Assembly (NCBI GenBank): GCA_020073485.1
Contig: JAIQFB010000029.1
Span: 1-62,740, forward strand
Length of the DNA: 62,740 bases
Reading direction: 5' to 3'
DNA from: Terriglobia bacterium
Lineage (GTDB): Bacteria > Acidobacteriota > Terriglobia > Acidiferrales > UBA7541
Shown: positions 7,129 to 15,903 of the stretch, piece by piece
How positions within the stretch are numbered: the stretch's first letter is position 1
How the letters are laid out: each line of letters opens with the position of its first letter
The notes under the pieces: generated by a model
Told to the model about the DNA's origin: nothing
What the model saw: the letters and a program-made list of their open reading frames with translations, nothing else
Database searches by the model: none
Translations under genes and position numbers: made by a program

Positions 7129-8943
7129 ATGGAACTCACGCCCAAACTCGCCGCCAAATTTGAAACGCTGGAGAACCGCTACCCGGTCAAGCGTTCCGCG
7201 CTGGTCCCCATGCTGCTGTACGCCCAGGACGAGTACGGCTTTGTCAGCGACAAAATGATCGAGGAGATCGCGCGCCGCCTCGGCCTCAACACCGTTCAAG
7301 TCATCGAGACCCTCGCCTATTACTCGATGCTCCGGCGCAAACCGGCCGGCAGGTTTCACGTACAGGTCTGCACCAATGTCTCCTGCATGCTGCGTGGCGG
7401 CCACCAGATTCTCGAACAGGCCAAGCGCCGCCTGGAAATCGGCCACAAGGAAGTCACCCGGGACGGAGTCTTCTCCCTCGAAGAAGTCGAGTGCCTGGGC
7501 GCGTGCACGGGCGCTCCCGCCATGCAGGTCAATTACGACTTCTACGAGGAGCTGAACCCATGCAAGTTCGATCGCATCATCGAGGAACTGGACGCGGGCC
7601 GCAAAGTGGCTCCCGTGGCCCGCATCTCGGGCGCCGTCCACGAGCGCCATGCCGCTGAAACCCCGCTCATCAGCAAGCGCTGGGGCCTTCCGAATTCGCA
7701 CACGCTCGAGGTCTACCGGAAAAACGAGGGTTACCTGGCGCTGGGAAAAGCCCTCACGCAGATGACGCCCGAATCCATCATCGAAGAGGTGAAGAAATCC
7801 AACCTCCGGGGACGCGGCGGCGCCGGCTTCTCCGCGGGCATGAAGTGGGGCTTCGTGCCCAAGGATTCGCTCAAGCCCAAGTACATCGTCTGCAACGCCG
7901 ACGAAAGCGAGCCCGGCACCTGCAAGGACCGCCCGCTCATGGAAATGGACCCGCACCAGCTTATCGAAGGCATGGCCATCGCGGGCCGCGCCATCGGCGC
8001 ACATCAGGGTTTCATCTACATCCGCGGGGAATACCGCTACGTGCAGGACATCCTGGACCGCGCGATCGAAGAAGCCTATGCCGGCGGCTATCTGGGCCGG
8101 AACATTCTCGGCACCGGTTTCGATTTCGACCTGTGCACGCATACCGGCGCGGGCGCCTACGAATGCGGCGAAGAATCCGCGCTCATGGAATCGCTGGAGG
8201 GCAAACGGGGCTACCCGCGCATCCGGCCTCCCTTCCCCGCGGTCGTGGGCCTCTACGGCTGCCCCACGATCATCAACAATGTCGAGACCCTCAGCTCGGT
8301 CCCGGTGATCATCCGCGAAGGCGGCGAAGCCTACGCCGGCCGTGGCACGCCCAAGAACGGCGGCACGCGCCTGGTCTGCGTCTCCGGCCACGTCAATCGT
8401 CCCGGCATCTACGAAGTTCCCCTGGGCTTCAGTATGAAGCGCTTTATCGAAGAGGTGGCCGGCGGCGTCCGCGGCGGCAAGAAGCTCAAGGCCGTCATTC
8501 CCGGCGGAAGCTCCTGCCCGCTCCTGCGCGCCGATGAGATAGACATTCCCATGGACTACGACTCGCTCGCCAAGGCGGGCTCCATGCTGGGCTCCGGCGG
8601 CATGATCGTGGTGGACGAGGAGACCTGCATGGTGGACCTCGCGCGCCGCATCATGCACTTCTACGCGCACGAGTCCTGCGGCTGGTGCATCCCCTGCCGT
8701 GAAGGCACCTCCTGGCTGCGCAAGATACTCGAGCGCTTCCATGCCGGCGCGGGCCGTCCTGAAGACATCCTGATGATCGGCGAACTCGCCAAGAACATGC
8801 TGGGCCGCACCTTCTGCCCGCTCGGCGACGCCGCGGCCATGCCCACGATCAGCATCGTCAACAAGTGGAAACACGAATTTGAGGAGCACCTCTCCGGCGG
8901 CTGCCCTTACAAGGCGGCTGAAGCGCTCTTGGGAGCGCGGTAG
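7129..8943 (+). CDS. nuoEF: Fused NADH-quinone oxidoreductase subunits E and F
   Basis: One 604-residue chain combines two subunits. Residues about 1-160 are NuoE, a thioredoxin-like 2Fe-2S domain with cysteines in CTNVSC and CLGACTG. Residues about 185-600 are NuoF, with the FMN/NADH motifs RGRGGAGFSAGMKW and GAYECGEESAL and the N3 cluster ligands in SCGWCIPC and TFCPLGD. The domain oxidises NADH and passes electrons through FMN to the iron-sulfur chain. E and F are usually separate genes. No stop or frameshift separates them here, and the linker (about 160-185) is continuous. It starts 14 bases after nuoD and is followed 6 bases later by nuoG. Confidence 0.95.
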   Translation: MELTPKLAAKFETLENRYPVKRSALVPMLLYAQDEYGFVSDKMIEEIARRLGLNTVQVIETLAYYSMLRRKPAGRFHVQVCTNVSCMLRGGHQILEQAKRRLEIGHKEVTRDGVFSLEEVECLGACTGAPAMQVNYDFYEELNPCKFDRIIEELDAGRKVAPVARISGAVHERHAAETPLISKRWGLPNSHTLEVYRKNEGYLALGKALTQMTPESIIEEVKKSNLRGRGGAGFSAGMKWGFVPKDSLKPKYIVCNADESEPGTCKDRPLMEMDPHQLIEGMAIAGRAIGAHQGFIYIRGEYRYVQDILDRAIEEAYAGGYLGRNILGTGFDFDLCTHTGAGAYECGEESALMESLEGKRGYPRIRPPFPAVVGLYGCPTIINNVETLSSVPVIIREGGEAYAGRGTPKNGGTRLVCVSGHVNRPGIYEVPLGFSMKRFIEEVAGGVRGGKKLKAVIPGGSSCPLLRADEIDIPMDYDSLAKAGSMLGSGGMIVVDEETCMVDLARRIMHFYAHESCGWCIPCREGTSWLRKILERFHAGAGRPEDILMIGELAKNMLGRTFCPLGDAAAMPTISIVNKWKHEFEEHLSGGCPYKAAEALLGAR

Positions 8944-8949
8944 GACGGA

Positions 8950-11217
8950 ATGGCAGACCAGAAGCTCGTCACCTTCAAGATCAACGGCCGCGAGATGGCG
9001 GCCGCGCCCGGCACGCTGGTTATCGAAGCGGCGCGCCGGGCGGGCATCGAGGTGCCGTCGTTCTGCTACTATCCCGGCCTGTCGCTGCAAGCCGCCTGCC
9101 GCATGTGCCTGGTCGAAGTGGAAAAGGCCCCCAAGCTGCAGACCGCGTGCACGCTGGTGGCCACCGACGGCATGGTCGTCCTCACCGACACCGAACAGGT
9201 TCGCGGCGCGCGCAAGGCCATGCTCGAGTTTCTCCTTACCAATCACCCGCTCGATTGCCCCGTCTGCGACAAGGGCGGCGAGTGCGAGCTTCAAGACATG
9301 GTTTTCCGCTACGGCGCCGACTCCAGCCGCTTCGTCGAGGAAAAGATCCATCGCCCGGAAGAGAAATGGTCCGAACTGGTCTATTACGACGCGCCGCGCT
9401 GCATCCTCTGCTTCCGGTGCGTGCGGGTTTGCGACGAGGGCATGGACGTGAAAGCGCTGGGCGTCGGCGAGCGCGGCGCTCTCTCCGTCATCATCCCCAA
9501 CCGCGAAGATCACCTCGAATGCGAAGAGTGCGGCATGTGCATTGACATCTGCCCGGTGGGCGCGCTCACCAGCGGCACCTACCGCTACCAGACCCGCCCG
9601 TGGGAAATGAGCTACGTGCCCACCATCTGCTCCCACTGCTCGAACGGCTGCAAGGCCACGCTCAGCGTCCGCAACCACGAAATCCTGCGCGCCAATAACC
9701 GCGACCTCTCCGGCATCAACGGCGAATTCCTTTGCGTGAAAGGCCGCTTCGGCTTCGATTTCGCGCGCCACCCCGAGCGGCTGCGGCAGCCGCTGGTGCG
9801 CCGCGACGGCCGGCTCGCCCCTGCCTCCTGGGAAGAGGCCACCAACCTGGTGGCTTCGCGGCTGAAGGAAGTCCACGACGCGCACGGCGCCGACGCCATC
9901 GGCTTCATCGGTTCAAATCGCACCAGCAATGAAGAGAATTATCTATTGCAGAAGCTCGCTCGCGCCACGTTGGGCACGAACAATATTGACCACCACCGCA
10001 CCGCCGACTTCGCCGGGCTTTTCACGGAGCTCGCCTCCCTCGGTGATCGCGCCGCCGATGCCCTCGCCACCATGGGCCAGCTCGGCGAGGCCCAATCGGT
10101 TCTGCTCATCGGCGATGACCCCACCCAGCAGAACCCCCTGGTGGCCTGGCAGATTCGCGCCGCCATTCGCTTGCATGGCTCGCGCCTCCACATTTTGAAC
10201 GCGCGCGATATCCGGCTTCGCCGCAAGGCCTCGCAATTCGTTCCGTTGCAGCCCGGCCAGGAAGCCGCGGCGTTGCGCTGGCTCGCTCGCGGAGAAGAAA
10301 ACCTCGAGCCCGGTCTGATCAGTGCGTTGACCGCGCTCAAGGCCGCGCTCGAGGCGGAACCCGAGGTTGTCATCATTTTCGGCGCGGAGATTACCGGCGC
10401 AGCCGTGCACGAACTGGTTTCCTTCGCCTCGAGGCTTCCCGGCACGGTGCGGTACATGGCCCTCAGCGATTACGCCAATTCGCGCGGCGCCGCCGATATG
10501 GGCTTGCTTCCGGGCTTTTTGCCCGGCTACGTCAGCGTGCATGACGATGCGCGCCGCAAGCAGCTCGAGAAACTTTGGGGCGCGCCGCTTTCCGCCTGCC
10601 CCGGCCTCTCCGCTCGCGACATGCTCGCCGCCGCACGGCAGGGCGCGCTCCCGGCGCTCTATGTGATCGGCGCAAATCCCGTCAAGACCTTCGGCGCCCC
10701 GGGCGAACGCGGCCAGCTCGGCTTCCTCGTCGTGCACGAGATGTTTCTCAGCGAAACCGCCCAACTCGCCGACGTGGTCCTCCCTGCCGCCTGCGCTTAT
10801 GAAAAGGACGGCACCTTCACCAACACGGCGGGCGAGGTCCAGCTTCTCCGCAAAGCCGGTGAGGAAATGGGGGCGCGCAGCGATTTCGACATCTTGCGCA
10901 TTCTCTCCCATCAGCTCGAAAAGCTCGGCTTGGGCAAGGCCTTCCACTTCCGCTCACCCGAAGCGGTCTTCGACGAAATCCGCCGGGCCGTCCCCGGATA
11001 CGATGTTTCGCAGGCGACGCTTCTTACCGGGGGCGCCGAGCCCGCGCGGCCGCAGGTGCAGCGCAAGGGTCATGCGGCCTACGACGTTCCCGCCGGCCTA
11101 ATCTTCTCCTCGCGCGACACGCTTTTCACGAGCGGCACCCTGGGCCGCTATTGCCGAATGGTGGAGGCCCTCTCCGAGAGCAAGACCCCGGCAGATGGGG
11201 GCGAGGTCGAGCCGTGA
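8950..11217 (+). CDS. nuoG: NADH-quinone oxidoreductase subunit G
   Basis: The 75-kDa iron-sulfur subunit, 755 residues. The N-terminal 2Fe-2S domain has PSFCYYPGL and CRMCLVE. It is followed by the N5 site HPLDCPVCDKGGECE and two 4Fe-4S motifs, CILCFRCVRVC and CEECGMCIDICPVGA. A molybdopterin-oxidoreductase-like domain fills residues about 215-700 and starts with another CxxC region (TICSHCSNGCKA). It lies between nuoEF and nuoH and overlaps the nuoH start codon, so translation is coupled. Confidence 0.94.
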   Translation: MADQKLVTFKINGREMAAAPGTLVIEAARRAGIEVPSFCYYPGLSLQAACRMCLVEVEKAPKLQTACTLVATDGMVVLTDTEQVRGARKAMLEFLLTNHPLDCPVCDKGGECELQDMVFRYGADSSRFVEEKIHRPEEKWSELVYYDAPRCILCFRCVRVCDEGMDVKALGVGERGALSVIIPNREDHLECEECGMCIDICPVGALTSGTYRYQTRPWEMSYVPTICSHCSNGCKATLSVRNHEILRANNRDLSGINGEFLCVKGRFGFDFARHPERLRQPLVRRDGRLAPASWEEATNLVASRLKEVHDAHGADAIGFIGSNRTSNEENYLLQKLARATLGTNNIDHHRTADFAGLFTELASLGDRAADALATMGQLGEAQSVLLIGDDPTQQNPLVAWQIRAAIRLHGSRLHILNARDIRLRRKASQFVPLQPGQEAAALRWLARGEENLEPGLISALTALKAALEAEPEVVIIFGAEITGAAVHELVSFASRLPGTVRYMALSDYANSRGAADMGLLPGFLPGYVSVHDDARRKQLEKLWGAPLSACPGLSARDMLAAARQGALPALYVIGANPVKTFGAPGERGQLGFLVVHEMFLSETAQLADVVLPAACAYEKDGTFTNTAGEVQLLRKAGEEMGARSDFDILRILSHQLEKLGLGKAFHFRSPEAVFDEIRRAVPGYDVSQATLLTGGAEPARPQVQRKGHAAYDVPAGLIFSSRDTLFTSGTLGRYCRMVEALSESKTPADGGEVEP

Positions 11218-12443
11218 ACGCCGTCGTCGCCCAGTTCCCGCTGCTCATCGTCTCGATCATCAAGATTGTCGTACTGCTTGTGATCGTGCTCACCGCGCTC
11301 GCTTATCTCTCCTGGTTCGAGCGCAAGGTCATCGCGCGCATCCAGACGCGCTGGGGACCCTACCGCGTCGGGCCGCACGGCCTATTGCAGCCGCTCGCCG
11401 ACGGCCTCAAGTTTTTGTTCAAGGAAGACCCGGCGCCGCTGGGCGCGGAGCGCTTCGTCTATTACCTGGCACCGTTCCTGGCCATGTCGCTGGCGCTGAC
11501 GACCTTCGCCGTCATCCCCTTCGGGCCCCAGGAGATCCGCATCTTCGGCCAGCGCACGCCGCTGGGCATCGCCGACGTGAACATCGGACTGCTGGTCCTC
11601 TTTGCCATTACGTCTCTGGGCGTCTACGGGGTGGCGCTGGCCGGCTGGTCTTCCAACAGCAAGTATCCGCTGCTCGGGGGCCTGCGCAGCTCGGCGCAGA
11701 TGATGAGCTACGAACTGGCGCTGACCATGTCGGTTGTCGGCGTGCTCCTGATGGCCGGCTCGTTCAGCCTCCGGGAAATCATCGCCGCGCAGCAGGGGCG
11801 CACCTGGGGATTTCTCCCCCGCTGGAACATCATCGCCGGCCCGTTCCCCCAGATCATCGGTTTCTTCTGCTACATCGTCGCCGCCGTCGCCGAAACGAAC
11901 CGCGCGCCCTTCGATCTTCCCGAAGCCGAGTCCGAGTTGGTGGCCGGCTTCCACACAGAATACGCCAGCTTCAAATTCGCCATGTTCTTTATGGGCGAAT
12001 ACGCGAATATGATCACGGTCTCCTGTTTGGCCACGATCATGTTCTTTGGCGGCTGGATCTCGCCGTTTCCCGCGACGCCTCTCTGGGCGTGGACCCTTTT
12101 CCTTCCCACCGTGCTCTTCGCCGCGCTGGGCTTCTATCTGATCTTCGACGGCCTGCGCTATGAGACCATCCTGGGCCGCATCCTTCTTCCTGTCCTGGGC
12201 ATCGCGCTCTGCGCCCTCGCCGCCCTCTTCGTTGTTTTTCCCGGCGTCAACGGGTTCGTTCAGGGGCCATTTTGGTTCCTGCTCAAGATTCTCGTCTTCC
12301 TGTTCATCTACGTGTGGGCGCGCGGCACGCTCCCGCGCTTGCGCTACGACCAGCTTATGTCCATCGGCTGGAAGCTTCTCCTGCCGCTGTCGCTCGCCAA
12401 TGTACTCCTCACCAGCCTGGCGCTGGTCCTGAGGCAGAAATGA
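11214..12443 (+). CDS. nuoH: NADH-quinone oxidoreductase subunit H
   Basis: The membrane subunit that, with NuoA, forms the entry to the quinone chamber. It has 409 residues and eight or nine hydrophobic helices. Signature stretches are ERKVIARIQTRWGPYRVGP in the first loop, QMMSYELA, and ETNRAPFDLPEAESELVAG. The start is a GTG at 11214 whose last two bases overlap the nuoG TGA, with GGGGCGAGG upstream as ribosome site. The normal successor nuoI is absent; the next start codon, 19 bases on, belongs to a truncated nuoJ. Confidence 0.94.
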   Translation: MNAVVAQFPLLIVSIIKIVVLLVIVLTALAYLSWFERKVIARIQTRWGPYRVGPHGLLQPLADGLKFLFKEDPAPLGAERFVYYLAPFLAMSLALTTFAVIPFGPQEIRIFGQRTPLGIADVNIGLLVLFAITSLGVYGVALAGWSSNSKYPLLGGLRSSAQMMSYELALTMSVVGVLLMAGSFSLREIIAAQQGRTWGFLPRWNIIAGPFPQIIGFFCYIVAAVAETNRAPFDLPEAESELVAGFHTEYASFKFAMFFMGEYANMITVSCLATIMFFGGWISPFPATPLWAWTLFLPTVLFAALGFYLIFDGLRYETILGRILLPVLGIALCALAALFVVFPGVNGFVQGPFWFLLKILVFLFIYVWARGTLPRLRYDQLMSIGWKLLLPLSLANVLLTSLALVLRQK

Positions 12444-12462
12444 GGCCGCGCCGCCGATCGCC

Positions 12463-12534
12463 ATGACCATCGAGCTCATCCTCTTCTTCGTTCTCGCCGC
12501 GCTGGCCTTGGCCGATGAGGAATTCGAGCGATAA
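12463..12534 (+). pseudogene. nuoJ: Truncated nuoJ (first ~17 codons only)
   Basis: A 23-codon frame starts 19 bases after nuoH. Its first 17 residues, MTIELILFFVLAALALA, read like the N-terminal helix of complex I subunit NuoJ. After that the sequence changes to DEEFER and stops. NuoJ normally has about 165 residues with five helices. This marks an abrupt loss of the operon near base 12515, after which MerR/XRE regulators follow. The fragment is too short for a homology score but its position supports the call. Confidence 0.6.
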
Positions 12535-12570
12535 TCGTGGCCATAGAAATTTTCCTGTGGAGCGCCGCGC

Positions 12571-13476
12571 TTGGACCATCGATACACGCGAAGCGAAGTC
12601 GAACGCATGATGGGAATCAGCCAGCGGGAGTTGAATTATTGGACGCGCCTCCGCCTGGTGATTCCCCGCGCGCGATGGGGCGAACGGTTTTTCAATTTCT
12701 CCGATCTGGTGGCGCTGGAAACCATCAAGCGCCTTGCCGCCCGCAGGGTTCCGGCGCGGCGCATTCGCCAGGCGGTGAACGCACTCGAAGCCGAACTGGG
12801 ATCGACGCAAACTCCTCTCTCCAAGCTGCGAATTTCCACCAACGGAAAACAAGTGGTCGTGTATCCGCCGCTGAATCAGGCGCGGCCGTATGAGCCGCTG
12901 ACCGGCCAGTTCGTGCTGAATTTCGAGGTTGCCGAACTCGAAAAAAAAATCCATGCCATGGCCTCGCGTTCGGCGGAGGAATGGTTCGAGGTGGGGATGG
13001 CGTGCGATTCCAATTCCGAATCTCTGGACCAGGCCGCAGAGGCCTATCGAAAGGCCGTGGAAGCCGCGCCCGGATGGGTCGAAGCACGCATCAACCTGGG
13101 CACCACTTATTACCAGCTGGGACGAATGGAGGAAGCGCTGGAGCAGTTTAGAAAGGCCGTTGAACTCGAGCCGAAAAACGCCCTCGCGAAATTCAATCTC
13201 GGATGTGTCCATCAGCAACTTGGCGACATGAAGGGGGCCATTGAGCATCTGGCCAATTCCGTCGAACTTATGCCAGCCCTGGCTGACGCGCATTTAAACC
13301 TGGCGCTGGCCTATGAAAAGACCGGCCGGCAGCAAAACGCGATTCGCCATCTGTCGCTTTATGTGCAATATGAGCCAAACGGGCCTTGGGCGGATTTCGC
13401 CCGCTCGCGGATCGCCAAGCACAAGACTCCAGCCCGGCCCTCCGGGAAGCTCACACCCTTCCGCCGCACGCAGTAG
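12571..13476 (+). CDS. MerR-type HTH regulator with C-terminal TPR repeats
   Basis: Residues 1-75 form a MerR-like winged helix: YTRSEVERMMGISQRELNYWTR, then FNFSDLVALETIKRL. A linker of about 60 residues follows. Residues about 135-285 contain at least three tetratricopeptide repeats, such as AAEAYRKAVEAAPGWVEARI and ALEQFRKAVELEPKNALAKF. The start is TTG at 12571, with GGAG ten bases upstream. The combination suggests DNA binding controlled by protein-protein contacts. No ligand-binding cysteines or aromatic pocket typical of classical MerR effectors are seen. It begins just after the truncated nuoJ. Confidence 0.8.
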   Translation: MDHRYTRSEVERMMGISQRELNYWTRLRLVIPRARWGERFFNFSDLVALETIKRLAARRVPARRIRQAVNALEAELGSTQTPLSKLRISTNGKQVVVYPPLNQARPYEPLTGQFVLNFEVAELEKKIHAMASRSAEEWFEVGMACDSNSESLDQAAEAYRKAVEAAPGWVEARINLGTTYYQLGRMEEALEQFRKAVELEPKNALAKFNLGCVHQQLGDMKGAIEHLANSVELMPALADAHLNLALAYEKTGRQQNAIRHLSLYVQYEPNGPWADFARSRIAKHKTPARPSGKLTPFRRTQ

Positions 13477-13504
13477 CAGTGTCGAAATCCCCCCTCCCCT
13501 TGAT

Positions 13505-13520
13505 TGTGACGTGGATCACA
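13505..13520. promoter_or_regulatory. Perfect CRP/FNR-family palindrome
   Basis: TGTGACGTGGATCACA matches the textbook CRP pattern TGTGA-N6-TCACA in all ten fixed positions. It lies 29 bases after the MerR-TPR stop and about 160 bases upstream of the XRE-family start at 13683, so it may control the latter. Which CRP/FNR-type protein of this organism would bind is unknown. Confidence 0.55.
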
Positions 13521-13575
13521 GGACCCGGTGACGCTGAGCACAGCCAGTTCTGTTTCCGGATGGCTAATATTCATC

Positions 13576-13606
13576 TGAGGAGTTGTTGATCGGAGTCAAC
13601 TCCTCA
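13576..13606 (+). promoter_or_regulatory. Leader hairpin upstream of the XRE regulator
   Basis: TGAGGAGTTG (13576-13585) pairs perfectly with CAACTCCTCA (13597-13606) around an 11-base loop. The left arm contains GGAG, which could serve as a ribosome site if exposed. No U-run follows, so this is not a plain terminator. A regulatory role is inferred. Confidence 0.4.
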
Positions 13607-13682
13607 ATGTCAATGCCGAGTGGAAACACTAACCAACAACTCGCAGGTCAAACGAATCGACCTCGAAAGGACGAACCATCCA

Positions 13683-14081
13683 ATGATCATCGGAGACCGT
13701 TTGCGACAGCTGCGCGAGGAAAAGAATCTCTCGCAAGGCGAAATTGAAAAACGCTCAGGGCTTCTGCGCTGCTATATCTCCCGCGTGGAGAATGGCCATA
13801 CCGTGCCTGCTTTTGAAACCATTGAAAAATTCGCACGCGCGCTCGAGGTTCCCCTCTATCAACTTTTTTATGACGGCGATGAACCGCCCCCAATGCCGCG
13901 CGTCTACAAACGCAAATCCGCCGGCGAACTGGCCTGGGGGAGTTCCGGAAAGGAAGCGCGTCTGCTGGAAAAATTTCGCCAGCTCCTGAGCCGCACCAAC
14001 GAGAGCGACATGAAATTGCTGCTCTTCATGGCGCAAAAAATGGCTCGCGGAAAAACGCACGCGGCAGCCTCGGGAGATTAA
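13683..14081 (+). CDS. XRE-family transcriptional regulator
   Basis: The N-terminal 65 residues form a Cro/C1-type HTH: GDRLRQLREEKNLSQGEIEK, then YISRVENGHTVPAFETIEKFARAL. The rest (PLYQLFYDGDEPP, AWGSSGKEARLLEKF, KLLLFMAQKMA) is a charged helical tail. I recall similar proteins as a frequent small-regulator type in Acidobacteriota. The ATG at 13683 is preferred; an in-frame GTG at 13620 would add 21 residues unlike the family. The upstream region holds a CRP-type site and a hairpin, and a strong terminator follows. Confidence 0.85.
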   Translation: MIIGDRLRQLREEKNLSQGEIEKRSGLLRCYISRVENGHTVPAFETIEKFARALEVPLYQLFYDGDEPPPMPRVYKRKSAGELAWGSSGKEARLLEKFRQLLSRTNESDMKLLLFMAQKMARGKTHAAASGD

Positions 14082-14101
14082 TCAGGCAGGTCGGAGGAAG
14101 A

Positions 14102-14149
14102 AACGGGCATTTCGCCGAGAACGGATTTCGGCGAAATGCCCGTTTTTTA
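14102..14149 (+). terminator. Rho-independent terminator
   Basis: A 17-base inverted repeat runs from AACGGGCATTTCGCCGA (14102-14118) to its complement at 14128-14144, with a 9-base loop and a T-run. It sits between the convergent XRE and MFS genes and ends the XRE transcript. Confidence 0.92.
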
Positions 14150-14169
14150 TTGTACTGGAAGCCGGGTCT

Positions 14170-15387
14170 TCACGCGCGGGGTTGAGGTTCCTCCCGGTCG
14201 ATCAACGGAATCACTGCACACGCCAGAAGTACGAAGCCGCCCAGGAACGCGAAGCTTGCCCGGAAAGTGCCGGTCAAATCCGCCAAATGTCCTACAAAGG
14301 GTGCCCCGCCCAGGAGCATCAGGATCCCCAGCATGTTGACCAGGCCCATGGCCGCTCCCGCCCGGCCTGGGAATAACGCACCTGCTCGCGAAAACATCGC
14401 CGCATAGGGGATGCCGACTCCCATGCCGATCAGCACGACGGCCGTCAGGGCCGTAGCCAGGGTGATCGAGGACGCCATGAAAGCGAAGCACCCCAGCGCG
14501 ATCATGAGCAGGCTTACGAGCAGCAGCGGCCGGATCCCCACATGGTGCCGCAGATAGCCTCCCAGAGGCCGCGAAACAATGCCGAGCAGCAGTACCAGCG
14601 ATCCGATCAGCCCCGCCCGGGTCGCAGGAACTTTCATGATCTTCGTCAAGAAGACGACCACCCAGGACCCGATGATCACGGAGAGGCTAAAGGTAGCCAT
14701 CTGCAAGATACCGAGAAGCCAGAGCTGGGGCGCCAGCAGCATTTCGTGTAGCCGGCCCGGCGGCGATGGGGCAAAGGTCACGTCCGGCGCGGCCGAAAAC
14801 CAGATGAGAGCCGCGGTCAAGGCCATGCCGGCGGACGCCAGAAACGTCATCCTCCATCCCGCGATCCGGTTGAGTTGCGGAACCGCCAGAATCACAAATC
14901 CCGCGCCGAGTTGAATGGAGCCGCCAAAAAGCCCTTGCGCCACATTGAGCCGCCGCCCTGCCGCAGCAGCATGAATGTAGCGCGCTCCGCCCACGAAGCA
15001 GACTCCGGTTCCCATCCCGGTAAAAATTTTGAAAAACAGCAGCTGCCAGTATGCCTCGGCCGACGCCATCCCCAGGTTGCCGATGGCCACAATGCCTAGA
15101 GCAAACAAGAGGACGCGCTTGGCTCCGAAGCGGTCCACGATATGTCCGCCCGGAACCTGCGTCGCGGCATGCGTGGCAAATATTCCAGTGGTCAGAAATC
15201 CGGCCAGGGCTTGGTTGAAACCGAACTGATGCATCAGAGCGGGCGCCAGCGGGGCGTGGTTGGTGTAATTGGCGGAGTAGGCAAACGCCACGATGCATCC
15301 GCAAATCGTGGCCACCCACTGCGCGCTGTCCGACAGCGCTGAGTGTTTGGCCGCACTGGTGGCGGAAGTGGTCTGCACTACGCTCAT
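14170..15387 (-). CDS. Major facilitator superfamily transporter
   Basis: The 405-residue protein has about twelve hydrophobic segments in two halves. The MFS loop motif follows helix 2 (GGHIVDRFGAKRVLL), and helix 5 has a glycine-rich GGSIQLGAGFVI. The arrangement resembles nitrate/nitrite and oxalate/formate type carriers, but the substrate cannot be assigned. The ATG at 15387 gives a short soluble N-terminus before helix 1. The gene converges on the XRE regulator across a strong hairpin and lies between it and the tRNA-His attachment site. Confidence 0.85.
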   Translation of the reverse strand: MSVVQTTSATSAAKHSALSDSAQWVATICGCIVAFAYSANYTNHAPLAPALMHQFGFNQALAGFLTTGIFATHAATQVPGGHIVDRFGAKRVLLFALGIVAIGNLGMASAEAYWQLLFFKIFTGMGTGVCFVGGARYIHAAAAGRRLNVAQGLFGGSIQLGAGFVILAVPQLNRIAGWRMTFLASAGMALTAALIWFSAAPDVTFAPSPPGRLHEMLLAPQLWLLGILQMATFSLSVIIGSWVVVFLTKIMKVPATRAGLIGSLVLLLGIVSRPLGGYLRHHVGIRPLLLVSLLMIALGCFAFMASSITLATALTAVVLIGMGVGIPYAAMFSRAGALFPGRAGAAMGLVNMLGILMLLGGAPFVGHLADLTGTFRASFAFLGGFVLLACAVIPLIDREEPQPRA

Positions 15388-15707
15388 TGGCCGCCCCGTC
15401 GCACCAGGATGTTCTGCATGAATGTCGCCATACTTTTAGAAATAGCCTTTCCGACTTGTGCGCACGTTTGTGATGCCAACAAAGCGCACCGGATACTACA
15501 CCGGCGAGGGCGGGTTTCTCAAACATGTTTGCTGCCGGGATGAACCTGGCCGCACGTCAGGAACAGTCCCCATTCATCCACACCCGCATAGGGTGTACCC
15601 TCACCCGTTCATTTCCAATGGAAATCCGGCACGAAGTTTGTAGCACATTTGGACTGCCAGCAGATACATCGGAAACACGAACCGGCGTGTACAGTGAAAG
15701 GCCCCAC

Positions 15708-15736
15708 TTTACTGCGGACGCATTGTGGCCTAAACT
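15708..15736 (+). promoter_or_regulatory. Original tRNA-His promoter, now driving only the 5' half
   Basis: TTTACT (15708-15713), a 17-base spacer and TAAACT (15731-15736) lie 17 bases before the tRNA half at 15754. This spacing suits a tRNA promoter. Integration has separated it from the intact tRNA at 31204. The remainder of the 15388-15707 gap shows no gene. Confidence 0.55.
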
Positions 15737-15752
15737 AGGTGTACTTCATCCG

Positions 15753-15792
15753 TGGTGAGCGTAGCTCAGCTGGTAGAGCATCGGTCTGTGGC
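15753..15792 (+). repeat. attL: 5' half of tRNA-His (40 bp direct repeat)
   Basis: These 40 bases are identical to 31203-31242. They cover G-1, the acceptor 5' strand, the D arm and the anticodon arm up to the last anticodon-loop base. After base 15792 the sequences diverge, and no 3' half follows, so this copy cannot fold as a tRNA. Confidence 0.9.
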
Positions 15793-15886
15793 TGCGAGCG
15801 CCATAATTCTCGTCCTTTCTTTTCAATCGGTTACAGTTCTGTCATTCGGGTGAATTCGGGTTTTTTGGTGGGTTTTGGAAGAGTTT

Positions 15887-15903
15887 GGGTACGGATTGGG
15901 TAC
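15887..15903 (+). repeat. Paired GGGTAC repeats near attL (candidate arm sites)
   Basis: GGGTAC occurs at 15887-15892 and 15898-15903, an 11-base period, about 95 bases inside attL. A matching pair lies near the right end at 31140-31157. About one helical turn between copies suits arm-type integrase binding sites. The rest of 15793-16067 holds no gene. Confidence 0.4.

Noticed and set aside
6913-9885. 990-codon minus-strand frame
   Set aside because: Antisense to nuoD, nuoEF and nuoG, all of which carry clear family motifs on the plus strand.
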